Below are positions 1 through 6,126 of a stretch of DNA of 19,199 nucleotides, in pieces. Numbering within the stretch: the first letter of the stretch is position 1; each line of letters starts with the position of its first letter. The notes beneath the pieces are model-generated. The model saw only the letters and a program-made list of their open reading frames with translations. It was not told where the DNA came from and did not search any database. The stretch is from an uncultured Phocaeicola sp. (GTDB lineage Bacteria > Bacteroidota > Bacteroidia > Bacteroidales > Bacteroidaceae), in assembly GCA_948566455.1 (NCBI GenBank), contig CAOYQO010000037.1, positions 1-19,199 of the forward strand, in the 5' to 3' direction. Both the position numbers and the translations under genes were made by a program.

Positions 1-485
1 TGGTTAACAAGAACGGTGGCGTAGAAGAAATCAACCATTATTATCCATTCGGAGGCGTCTTTGCAAGTGAGGAGAATGTGCAGCCTTATAAGTATAATGG
101 CAAGGAACTGGATACTAAGAAGGGGCTGAACTGGTATGATTATGGGGCAAGACGGTATGATGCGGCACTGGGAAGATTTACGACGACAGATAGGTTTGCT
201 GAGAAGTATTATTCGATGTCATCGTATCAGTATGGAGGAAATAATCCAGTTGGTAATATTGATGTGAATGGAGATAGTATAGTCATTAGCCCTAATCCCA
301 ATGGATTAATTGATCATATAAAATCGAGATTTGGTTACGATACAAAGTTTCAAAAAACGGTAAAAGCTGATTTAGCACAATTGAAGAAAGATGATAAAAC
401 TGTTGCTCAAATAATTTTAAAATTAGAGGACAGTGAAAATATTCATCAAATTACAATGGTGGAGGATAGAAGAAAGGTAACTTAA
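1..485 (+). CDS. RHS repeat-associated core protein, C-terminal end (5' partial)
   Basis: The reading frame is already open at the window edge (first full codon at base 3), so this is the 3' end of a large RHS/YD-repeat protein. The RHS core signature is plain: HYYPFGG, YKYNGKELD, then LNWYDYGARRYD, LGRFTTTD and YQYGGNNPVGNID, ending in NGDS at about base 270. In this family the core closes a shell around a variable C-terminal toxin, which is released to act on a neighbouring cell. After NGDS the sequence changes to a toxin-type segment (roughly bases 275-470) with a lysine-rich helix-like stretch and a NIHQIT strand. This frame stops at 483-485, but the homologous continuation with the catalytic motif lies in another frame (470-787). 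The encoded protein is therefore probably truncated and lacks its active site. The GTG at 78 is inside the core and is not a real start. Confidence 0.85.
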   Translation, partial: VNKNGGVEEINHYYPFGGVFASEENVQPYKYNGKELDTKKGLNWYDYGARRYDAALGRFTTTDRFAEKYYSMSSYQYGGNNPVGNIDVNGDSIVISPNPNGLIDHIKSRFGYDTKFQKTVKADLAQLKKDDKTVAQIILKLEDSENIHQITMVEDRRKVT

Positions 486-787
486 CAGAAGTTGATAAAG
501 AGAAAGCTGCCAAGGGAATTTCACAAGGCACTACTGTTAGATACGATCCCTATACTCAAATAGAACCTAGCGGAGAGAAAAGAACTCCGAGGGTAGGACT
601 AAGTCATGAGTTGCAACATTCTTATGATGCAGATCAAGGAACAATAACTAGGGAAATAACAGTGAATGGTGTCTTGTTGATTGAAGTACGTGCAATCAAT
701 ACAGAAAATAAAATAAGAATGAAAACAGGAGATCCTAAAAGAACTAAATATGGAAGAAGAGAAGTGCCTAAAACACTATTGGAGTAA
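470..787 (+). pseudogene. Out-of-frame C-terminal half of RHS toxin, HELQH zinc metallopeptidase domain
   Basis: About 105 codons are open here in the frame one base earlier than the RHS core. They read on smoothly from the truncated toxin: KGNLTEVDKEKAAKG, then TTVRYDP, then VGLSHELQHSYDADQG, then IEVRAINTENKIR, ending in VPKTLLE. HELQH (bases 605-619) matches the HExxH zinc site. The E of EVRA about 20 residues later is a plausible third ligand, as in M91/NleD-like effector peptidases found at the tips of RHS proteins. There is no start codon with a ribosome site, and a TAG in this frame at 467-469 blocks entry from upstream, so the slip must lie between about 467 and 485, in an A/G-rich stretch. 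A one-base loss (or two-base gain) would restore a single protein. A sequencing error cannot be excluded. The end overlaps the next gene by 38 bases, as in a toxin-immunity pair. Confidence 0.75.
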
Positions 788-1253
788 AATTATTCTAATT
801 ACTGGAATTGCCTTTATTCTTACTGCATGTATGTATATAAATAGGAAACCCAAAGAACAACATGCAAAAGAAAATGGTAATGAGCCTTATAAAGCTCTAA
901 GTGTAAAATACCAAGATTCTATTTATCGTATGGTATTAAGATCAAATGACATTGTCTTAGAAATGAAATATCCAGATGAATTTTCACGAACTTTAAAAGA
1001 TTCAGGAGTTTTAAATATTGATAGTGTAACTTTTTATGAATTAAGAAAAGATATAGTAACACCTCAACCTCTAATAGATTCTATCTATAAAGGAAATGTT
1101 GATACTCTACTTTCTCACTTTTTTGATGATAATGGTTTTATTGCCTTTGAATTATCATATGATGAAGAAAAATACCTAATTGATATTTTATATCAAAATA
1201 AAATTCTTGTAAATGTTGCTTGTGAATCAGGATATTTATATATTGACAACTGA
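750..1253 (+). CDS. Putative immunity lipoprotein paired with the RHS metallopeptidase toxin
   Basis: A 167-residue protein with a signal segment at residues 13-26 and a lipobox LTAC, so Cys27 would be lipidated after signal peptidase II cleavage. The mature part is charged, without further membrane segments and without a domain I recognise. ATG 750 is the only sensible start, since no other start codon lies before the signal segment. It sits inside the end of the toxin frame (stop at 785-787), so toxin and lipoprotein were probably translationally coupled. Placement directly behind and overlapping a polymorphic toxin is the main reason to call it immunity; a lipoprotein would put protection at the membrane, facing the periplasm. 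If the toxin is really broken by the frameshift, this gene would now act as free-standing protection. I see no similarity to the other small proteins downstream. Confidence 0.6.
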   Translation: MEEEKCLKHYWSKIILITGIAFILTACMYINRKPKEQHAKENGNEPYKALSVKYQDSIYRMVLRSNDIVLEMKYPDEFSRTLKDSGVLNIDSVTFYELRKDIVTPQPLIDSIYKGNVDTLLSHFFDDNGFIAFELSYDEEKYLIDILYQNKILVNVACESGYLYIDN

Positions 1254-1323
1254 TCTCGTTCGATTGGATATTCTATTCGATTGTATCAAGTCTTAGAATT
1301 TTTAATCTGCAAATTTTACATAT

Positions 1324-1368
1324 CCCTGACCTTTACTATAAATAATTAGTCTGGTCAGGGGTTATTTC
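1324..1368 (+). terminator. Hairpin downstream of the immunity lipoprotein, probable terminator
   Basis: CCCTGACC at 1324-1331 is the exact reverse complement of GGTCAGGG at 1353-1360, with a 21-base AT-rich loop, followed by TTATTTCTT. The stem is GC-rich in an AT-rich surrounding and lies 70 bases after the stop codon. The long loop makes it a moderate rather than strong terminator call. Confidence 0.5.
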
Positions 1369-1419
1369 TTAGTGATTTTTTGACTTAAAAGCTTACTCTA
1401 ATGTCAAAACGATTAGGAT

Positions 1420-1902
1420 ATGATTATTAAATGTTTATTATTACACATCTTTTTCTTTATAATTCCCACGATATGTATGTCGCAGGCGGTTGTCAGCCGT
1501 TATGTAGAGGATGTAGATGGTCGTCCTGTTGATAGGTTGCTGGATGATGGGAAAACAGTAGAATATATAACATTAGAAGGTCAAAAAGTCATAGCTTATA
1601 TTGCACATGGTGTGGAATTCAATGCAGGAAAGGATTCATTGGATAACTATGTGAAAAGATTCTATTACAATCAAGAAGGATATGATAACGTTGAACTAAA
1701 TCAACGTATAGTATTCTCTATTTTATTCGACAAGAATTTAAATATAATAGAAGTACGACAGTTGCCTCCTCATTTTTTGAGAAAGGAAGAATGTTACAAG
1801 AAGTTATTTATAGATATTCTGAATAATACTACCGGAATGTGGCATAAGACTATTGAACATAAAGAATGGTATGTGTATTGGTATGTTACTCGTCTTTTCT
1901 AA
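1420..1902 (+). CDS. Small exported protein, candidate orphan immunity protein (paralogue of 3701-4249)
   Basis: A 160-residue protein with a hydrophobic signal peptide (residues 3-20, ending near CMSQA), so exported to the periplasm. ATG 1420 is preceded by TTAGGAT. Its C-terminal half matches the protein at 3701-4249 in order: SLxxY, a strand ending in ILF, LxIxEVR, then Y..L...IL..T.G.W, WY, and a terminal strand with R. The layout of strand, strand-turn-strand, helix, GxW and last strand resembles the C-terminal domain of TonB-type proteins in Bacteroidetes; that is my inference from pattern alone. The N-terminal half is less conserved between the two copies. It lies between an RHS toxin and an RHS remnant, has its own terminator and no toxin partner, which fits an orphan immunity gene. 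No known function. Confidence 0.6.
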   Translation: MIIKCLLLHIFFFIIPTICMSQAVVSRYVEDVDGRPVDRLLDDGKTVEYITLEGQKVIAYIAHGVEFNAGKDSLDNYVKRFYYNQEGYDNVELNQRIVFSILFDKNLNIIEVRQLPPHFLRKEECYKKLFIDILNNTTGMWHKTIEHKEWYVYWYVTRLF

Positions 1903-1969
1903 CTTTCTCGTTGCAGCGGGTGTTTCTACGAAAAGAATATTATTCGGCTGTTTTAATTTTCTAATCTAA

Positions 1970-2020
1970 ATTTGCCCTGTCTCTGCATGTAGAGATAGGG
2001 CAAATCTTATTATTCTTTTG
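1970..2020 (+). terminator. Strong intrinsic terminator after the exported protein gene
   Basis: A 15-bp stem: bases 1970-1984 (ATTTGCCCTGTCTCT) pair with 1991-2005 around the 6-base loop GCATGT. The only imperfection is one G-U pair. It is followed by CTTATTATTCTTTT. It lies about 65 bases after the stop codon at 1902. Confidence 0.75.
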
Positions 2021-2072
2021 TGCATATAAATATTATTTAAAATTATTAGATTACATCCCTTCCACATCTTAA

Positions 2073-2436
2073 AACAACTTTAAACTTAAGGATAGAGTAA
2101 AATTACATAATGAATATGCTTATGATGCCAATGGTAATTTAACACAAGATTTAAACAAAGGTATAGAGGATATTCAATACAATTGCTTAAATTTGCCAAG
2201 ACTGATAAAGTTTAAGGATCAGAGTACTATTACTTATACTTGTGCGGCAGACGGGACAAAGCTGCGCGTGGAACATAAGATAAAATACCACTACCCGGAC
2301 GACTTACTGCAGTAATGTGATCTATGAAGGTGGTGAAGCTAAGTGTTTATTAATGGGAGAAGGTTATGTATCTTTGGATAACGGAGAGTTCTGTACACCT
2401 GATGGCGGAAAAGTATTATTAAGTAAGCTTCTGTGA
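2073..2436 (+). pseudogene. RHS core remnant, frameshifted, without start
   Basis: This stretch translates as RHS/YD-repeat protein in two successive frames. Bases 2073-2280 give NEYAYDANGNLTQDLN, LNLPRLIKF, then TYTCAADGTKLRVEHKI. From about 2284 the frame one base later continues with NTTTRTTYCSNVIYEGG, CLLMGEGYVSLDNGEF, and stops at 2436. A stop codon just before 2073 and the internal shift rule out a working protein. In intact RHS proteins this segment lies directly upstream of the HYYPFGG core seen at the window start. The remnant is therefore a broken copy of the segment just N-terminal to that core, cut after NGEF, where the sequence turns into unrelated codons (CTPDGGKVLL). Such remnants are left when a toxin cassette is displaced by recombination. 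Confidence 0.8.
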
Positions 2437-2531
2437 ATTATTGCTCTTTTGATTTCGTAAATAAAGTGTGATTAAAGGTATATATAATATATAGGGAATG
2501 GTGATTCATGGGCATTGAAGGAGGATGGGGA

Positions 2532-2789
2532 ATGAAGAAAAATATATTTTTTTGTATAATATCATTGTTGTATCTTCTTGTGGGGGGATATTATAGTAAG
2601 GTGATAGAAATAGCACAAGGTGGAAATGGATTGGGAGGTGCTTTAATTTTGTGCTATGCAGCTATTATTTATACTATTTTTGAGATACTATTTGTGTATA
2701 AAGAACGTAGAAGGTTAGAAGTCTTATTCTATATATTAATTTATATTGTATGCATTTTCCCGTTTGTGATACAGATGTTTTTATGGTAA
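2532..2789 (+). CDS. Small three-helix membrane protein, candidate immunity protein
   Basis: An 85-residue hydrophobic protein starting MKKNIFF. Three membrane segments are visible at about residues 3-20, 33-55 and 64-84, with a charged YKERRR loop between the second and third. I chose ATG 2532 over the in-frame ATG 2508 because GGAGG at 2520-2524 stands at the right distance before it, and because MKKN followed by a hydrophobic run is a normal N-terminus. It lies about 95 bases behind the RHS remnant. Small polytopic proteins are common as immunity partners of membrane-acting toxins; that role is inferred only from position. The frame stays open for 59 more codons after its stop (2790-2969). 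Confidence 0.55.
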   Translation: MKKNIFFCIISLLYLLVGGYYSKVIEIAQGGNGLGGALILCYAAIIYTIFEILFVYKERRRLEVLFYILIYIVCIFPFVIQMFLW

Positions 2790-2969
2790 GTACAAACAAA
2801 TTATCATTTGGACTTTATTATTTTGTTCAGTCGAATATTTTATTTGGCTGAACAGGGTATTAAATGTTTGCGAAATTTTGTTCCAAGTATTTCATTTAAA
2901 GAGATCATTAAAAACAATCCGAATAAACAATATATGCAACGCATAAAAATATTGAAAACAGATGAATGA
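2790..2969 (+). pseudogene. Possible toxin C-terminal tail overlapping the next gene
   Basis: There is no start codon of its own with a ribosome site, but the frame is open for 59 codons. From about 2853 it reads like a real protein tail: EQGIKCLRNFVPS, ISFKEIIKNNPNKQY, MQRIKILKTDE. Its TGA (2967-2969) overlaps the ATG of the following membrane-protein gene (2962), the same overlapping arrangement as the toxin/lipoprotein pair at 750-787. This suggests the tail of a lost RHS toxin kept in front of its immunity gene. The AT-rich composition means the open frame could be chance. Confidence 0.3.
2826..2852 (+). terminator. Hairpin after the three-helix protein gene, weak terminator candidate
   Basis: TTCAGTCGAAT (2826-2836) pairs with ATTTGGCTGAA (2842-2852) using two G-U pairs, around a 5-base loop. 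The stem is weak and no T-tract follows, so this may be a folded RNA element rather than a terminator. Confidence 0.3.
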
Positions 2970-3282
2970 TTTTATTGGAATAATAAAGAAAATAAGGTTG
3001 ACTCCTATTCTTATTTATTCACTGATATTAATTATAGATAATCTTTTTTCTATGCCATTTATCAGTGGGGTTAACCAAGGGGCTATAGGAAATGTAATTT
3101 CACTTTTAATAATAATATTATCTGTGATAGTTCTTGTAATAGAACGTTTTATTTCGTTTGGGAGTTACAATAAAAATCTCTGTATAATAGAGTTTGTACT
3201 CATAGCTATCACAACATTTTTTTATTGGTGTATTTTTTATTCATTGCCATTGTCAACAATGAATAGGCTTATTATGAATTGA
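2962..3282 (+). CDS. Small membrane protein, candidate orphan immunity protein
   Basis: A 106-residue protein with a short basic N-terminus (IIKKIRLT) and hydrophobic segments at about residues 15-30, 42-62 and 75-98; the middle one is very rich in Ile, Leu and Val. No domain is recognised. ATG 2962 overlaps the TGA of the possible toxin tail in front of it, which points to translational coupling to a former toxin. It is followed after 38 bases by another membrane protein gene in the same direction. The Asn-rich loop before its last hydrophobic segment (NKNLCI) resembles a similarly placed loop in the next protein (NPNCDI), which may mean distant relatedness but is too little to rely on. Confidence 0.5.
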   Translation: MNDFIGIIKKIRLTPILIYSLILIIDNLFSMPFISGVNQGAIGNVISLLIIILSVIVLVIERFISFGSYNKNLCIIEFVLIAITTFFYWCIFYSLPLSTMNRLIMN

Positions 3283-3320
3283 AATAATCTACGAGGGTAT
3301 GTAATAGAAAGAAATAGATA

Positions 3321-3635
3321 ATGATAAAAAGAAATATATTAAACTTTATTTTGCCTTTGTATTGGGGCTTACAAGGAGTTTTTCTTCTTTCGATTCAGTC
3401 TATAGGTGCAATAATTGCTGCAGTAATTCTGCTGACAATATCCCTATTGAAAGTAATCTTGAGGAATCCTAATTGTGATATTCTGTTTTTAGTAGTATGT
3501 TTCTTCTATTCTGTTTGTTTATGTGTTACTATATTTCTTTTATATTCTCTTTTCGAAATATCTATTCTATTGCCTATATTTACAGTCGTAAATTTCTTGG
3601 TGATTGTATGTATGTTAAGGTTGTATGGGCATTGA
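3321..3635 (+). CDS. Small membrane protein, candidate orphan immunity protein
   Basis: A 104-residue, almost wholly hydrophobic protein. About four membrane segments can be placed (residues 8-26, 27-45, 52-76 and 80-100), separated by a short polar RNPNCD loop. The start ATG 3321 lies behind an A/G-rich stretch (GAAAGAAATAGATA), as is usual in Bacteroides, where strong Shine-Dalgarno sites are rare. No family is recognised. It sits in a same-strand string of small genes behind an RHS remnant. A 61-codon frame at 3497-3682 is an overlapping shadow and not a separate gene. Confidence 0.5.
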   Translation: MIKRNILNFILPLYWGLQGVFLLSIQSIGAIIAAVILLTISLLKVILRNPNCDILFLVVCFFYSVCLCVTIFLLYSLFEISILLPIFTVVNFLVIVCMLRLYGH

Positions 3636-3700
3636 TAAGTTCATTCTATTTTGGCGATATGACGAGTTTAGATATGGAATAATATTAAAAAGGTAAGAAT

Positions 3701-4249
3701 ATGGCTATTAAATTTATATTTTCTTTTTTATTGATGATGGCTTCCGCATCGCTATATGGGCAAAGCAAAATAGTGAATGAAAGTGTTATCTACTCAAGTG
3801 ATACCAGCCCTTATAAAAAAGAGGTACAAAGTAGTACATTTTTTGAAGTTGAGACTTTTTTGCCTGTATGTAAATCAATATTAGATACCACTAAGTCATC
3901 TAAACATGCTGTCTTCTATTACATTAAAAAGGAATTTCAAAAGGTATCTACAGATATATCTTACGTAGGTGGAAATGAGTCTTTAAGAGAATATCAAGAT
4001 AGTCTTTATTGGGCTAATTATAATGGTGATGAAGTAAATGGTTCTTGTCTTTATACTATCCTCTTTAATGATAAACTTAAAATACGGGAAATAAGAATTA
4101 TAAAAAGAGGCGGATATGATAATTCTAAATTTGATTATGATGGACTTATCAAGAAGATACTCTTATCCACGGAAGGAAAATGGCAAAGAGACGAAAAACT
4201 GCCTTCTGAAAACTGGTATTTTACAATAGGGCGTTTTATGGTAAGGTAA
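3701..4249 (+). CDS. Small exported protein, candidate orphan immunity protein (paralogue of 1420-1902)
   Basis: A 182-residue protein with a signal peptide (residues 4-20, ending near LYGQ) and no lipobox Cys, so probably a soluble periplasmic protein. ATG 3701 follows AAAAAGGTAAGAAT. The second half aligns with the protein at 1420-1902: ESLREY, a strand ending in YTILF, LKIREIRI, then YDGLIKKIL, TEGKW, NWYF and a last strand ending in R. The pattern of a strand pair, a helix, GxW and a final strand is like a TonB C-terminal-type fold (inference). Two diverged copies within 2.5 kb, apart from any intact toxin, fit immunity genes gathered against related toxins. The actual target is unknown. 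Confidence 0.6.
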   Translation: MAIKFIFSFLLMMASASLYGQSKIVNESVIYSSDTSPYKKEVQSSTFFEVETFLPVCKSILDTTKSSKHAVFYYIKKEFQKVSTDISYVGGNESLREYQDSLYWANYNGDEVNGSCLYTILFNDKLKIREIRIIKRGGYDNSKFDYDGLIKKILLSTEGKWQRDEKLPSENWYFTIGRFMVR

Positions 4250-4311
4250 GATGGGCTGCTTTGTTTTGCTAAATGTTAGATTCGGTTATATCAAGATAAG
4301 TGTTTTTAATT

Positions 4312-4698
4312 ATGTCACACTTTATTGAGGCAAATATTTATTGGATTGTGGCTATTGTAAATCTGATTCCAGTTTTACTTTTAGTCTTGTTTGTTACGTT
4401 TGGAAAAATAAGAAGTAATCCATTTATAATATTTATCAAGAGTGTGTTTGGTTATATTGCACTGTTTCTTGTGTTGGTATTAGTCGTTTTATCTATTGAT
4501 ATGAGTCTGGCGATGACAGTTGTCCTGATAATAGTGCTTCAAATGATATATTTCCCCATCGGCGGCATGTTGCTTCTATTTCTTTGTGTTAGTACTGATA
4601 TGAACTGGGTGAAAGATAATTGGAAAAGGATGTTGCTGTCCTTTGTTATATTACTTCTTTGGGTGTTATGTGGTGTAATTTATGTAATTCAATGTTGA
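4312..4698 (+). CDS. Small four-helix membrane protein, last gene of the accessory region
   Basis: A 128-residue polytopic protein. Hydrophobic segments lie at about residues 10-31, 42-62, 64-92 and 106-126, with one polar loop (TDMNWVKDNWKR) before the last. I take ATG 4312 (MSHFIEAN) rather than the GTG at 4300, because GATAAG at 4295-4300 is placed as a ribosome site for the ATG. No domain is recognised. It is the last of the AT-rich string of small genes; after it come about 165 bases without a gene, then the core gene ndk. It may be another immunity protein, but unlike 750-1253 nothing here ties it to a particular toxin. Confidence 0.5.
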   Translation: MSHFIEANIYWIVAIVNLIPVLLLVLFVTFGKIRSNPFIIFIKSVFGYIALFLVLVLVVLSIDMSLAMTVVLIIVLQMIYFPIGGMLLLFLCVSTDMNWVKDNWKRMLLSFVILLLWVLCGVIYVIQC

Positions 4699-4814
4699 GT
4701 TAGTAAGAATATTAATCTTTTGAATTCTATGATTAAGTAATTGCTTATTTATCCTTTTTGCCTCTAATTCACATAAAAAAGACTCAACGAAGAGCTTATT
4801 TCAGGGAAAAGTCG

Positions 4815-4822
4815 TATTTTTG
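4815..4822 (+). promoter_or_regulatory. Bacteroides -7 element in front of ndk
   Basis: TATTTTTG matches the Bacteroides consensus TAnnTTTG exactly. It would start transcription near 4829, giving a leader of about 36 bases before the ndk ATG. No good -33 TTTG is seen at the expected distance. This element also argues against the TTG at 4820 being a translation start, since that codon lies inside the promoter. Confidence 0.5.
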
Positions 4823-4864
4823 GAAAAGAGTTGTTTTATAACTTTTAAAAAAGAATCGAATATT

Positions 4865-5329
4865 ATGATGGAGAAAACATTGGTCATTTTGAAACCATGC
4901 ACCCTGCAAAGAGGCTTGGTAGGTGAGATCACAAATAGATTTGAACGTAAAGGCTTACGTCTAGCCGGTATGAAGATGGTGCAGCTGACGGATGAAATAC
5001 TTAATGAGCATTACGCCCACTTAAGTGCAAAGCCGTTCTTTCAGCGTGTGAAGGATTCAATGATGGCATGCCCGGTCATTGTGTGTTGTTTTGAGGGAGT
5101 GGATGCGATTGAAGCCGTAAGAACACTGACAGGTCCTACCAACGGAAGGAAGGCTGCTCCCGGCACTATTCGCGGAGATTACAGCATGAGCTTTCAGGAA
5201 AATATAGTTCACGCTTCCGATTCGCTTGAAGCTGCAGAAGTGGAGTTGAAAAGATTTTTTAAACCGGAAGAAATATTCGAGTATAATCAAGCTACATTCG
5301 ACTTCCTTTACGCTAATGATGAATATTGA
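4865..5329 (+). CDS. ndk: Nucleoside diphosphate kinase
   Basis: Transfers the terminal phosphate of a nucleoside triphosphate (usually ATP) to any nucleoside diphosphate through a phosphohistidine, keeping cytosolic NTP and dNTP pools balanced. At 154 residues it has the normal family length. It begins MMEKTLVILKPC, carries RKAAPGTIRGDY with the phosphate-binding Arg, and then NIVHASDS with the catalytic His116; it ends FKPEEIFEYNQATFDFLY. The start is ATG 4865 (or 4868): family proteins begin at this point, and the extra codons back to TTG 4820 overlap the promoter element. It has its own promoter and stands alone between the accessory region and coaX. Its codon use and GC content are clearly those of core genes, unlike the AT-rich genes before it. 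Confidence 0.96.
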   Translation: MMEKTLVILKPCTLQRGLVGEITNRFERKGLRLAGMKMVQLTDEILNEHYAHLSAKPFFQRVKDSMMACPVIVCCFEGVDAIEAVRTLTGPTNGRKAAPGTIRGDYSMSFQENIVHASDSLEAAEVELKRFFKPEEIFEYNQATFDFLYANDEY

Positions 5330-5361
5330 TAGAAAAAAGAAAACCAATTCAATTAAAATAG

Positions 5362-5369
5362 TATCTTTG
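5362..5369 (+). promoter_or_regulatory. Bacteroides -7 element in front of coaX
   Basis: TATCTTTG fits TAnnTTTG exactly, in the common Bacteroides context TATCTTTGCGCC. Transcription would begin near 5376, leaving about 19 bases of leader before the GTG start of coaX. No clear -33 TTTG is visible. It probably drives coaX and the genes behind it. Confidence 0.6.
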
Positions 5370-5394
5370 CGCCCGGAAAAATAATCAGTATTCA

Positions 5395-6126
5395 GTGAAT
5401 CTCGTTATTGATATTGGAAATACGGTAGCAAAAGTAGCTGTCTTTGACGGCTTTTCACTTTTGGAAGTGGTATATGACTCCAAACAGAATTTGGAGCATC
5501 TGAAAGATATTTATCATAAATATCACTTTGAAAAGGCGATTGTTGCAACCGTAATAGACTTGAGCGAACAGGTGTTGGCGCAGTTAGCATTACTTCCTAT
5601 ACCGGTGCTCTGGCTGAATGAAAAGACTCCGCTACCGGTGGAAAATCTGTATGAGACTCCTCAGACATTGGGCTATGACCGTATGGCGGCTGTAGTAGCT
5701 GCTAACGAACAGTTTCCTGGCAGAAATATCTTGGTGATTGATGCCGGCACATGCATTACGTACGAATTTGTGGATGCTGAAGGACGTTATCACGGCGGGA
5801 ATATTTCACCCGGTTTGCAAATGCGTTTTCGTGCACTTCATCAGTTTACCGGACGTTTGCCGCTGGTGCGGCGTGAAGGGCGTGAACTCCCGATGGGAAA
5901 GGATACTGAGACTGCCATCCGCGCTGGGGTGCTGAAAGGTATGGAATATGAAATTTCGGGTTACATAATGGCTATGAAACATAAATATCCTGAACTTTTG
6001 GTTTTTTTAACGGGCGGGGATGATTTTTCTTTTGATACAAACTTAAAAAGTATCATCTTTGCAGACAGATTTTTAGTGTTGAAAGGATTAAATCGAATTT
6101 TAAACTATAATAATGACAAGATTTAG
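5395..6126 (+). CDS. coaX: Type III pantothenate kinase
   Basis: Phosphorylates pantothenate with ATP, the first step of coenzyme A synthesis, in the cytoplasm. The 243 residues show the ASKHA-fold marks of type III enzymes: DIGNTVAK (residues 6-13), GYDRMAA, DAGT at 116-119, the GGNISPGLQMRF stretch, and TGGDD near the C-terminus. The start is a GTG at 5395, since MNLVIDIGNT is the family N-terminus and no ATG is available. The end overlaps the following outer-membrane protein gene by 14 bases, so the two are cotranscribed and perhaps coupled. No type I (CoaA) or type II enzyme is in view, so this is likely the cell's pantothenate kinase, as in other Bacteroides. Confidence 0.95.
   Translation: MNLVIDIGNTVAKVAVFDGFSLLEVVYDSKQNLEHLKDIYHKYHFEKAIVATVIDLSEQVLAQLALLPIPVLWLNEKTPLPVENLYETPQTLGYDRMAAVVAANEQFPGRNILVIDAGTCITYEFVDAEGRYHGGNISPGLQMRFRALHQFTGRLPLVRREGRELPMGKDTETAIRAGVLKGMEYEISGYIMAMKHKYPELLVFLTGGDDFSFDTNLKSIIFADRFLVLKGLNRILNYNNDKI

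Noticed and set aside
467..485. Programmed -1 frameshift to make the full RHS toxin
   Set aside because: The slip region (AGAAGAAAGG) has no slippery heptamer of the X XXY YYZ type in the right phase, and I see no stable hairpin just downstream. A mutation or read error is the simpler account.
3497..3682. 61-codon frame as a separate membrane protein
   Set aside because: It overlaps the 3321-3635 gene in another frame; its hydrophobic look follows from T-rich codons of that gene.
1..4800. Insertion sequence, integrase, tRNA attachment site or CRISPR array explaining the AT-rich region
   Set aside because: No transposase or recombinase frame, no terminal inverted repeats around the region, no tRNA and no regularly spaced repeats are visible; RHS tip exchange accounts for the content.
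4820..4864. N-terminal extension of ndk from TTG 4820
   Set aside because: The TTG lies in the TAnnTTTG promoter element, and family proteins begin at the ATG pair at 4865/4868.
5057..5347. Minus-strand frame opposite ndk, and similar minus-strand frames opposite coaX, the PpiD-like gene, rlmN and pdxA
   Set aside because: They lie inside well-supported plus-strand genes, show no known motifs and have compositions expected of antisense shadows.
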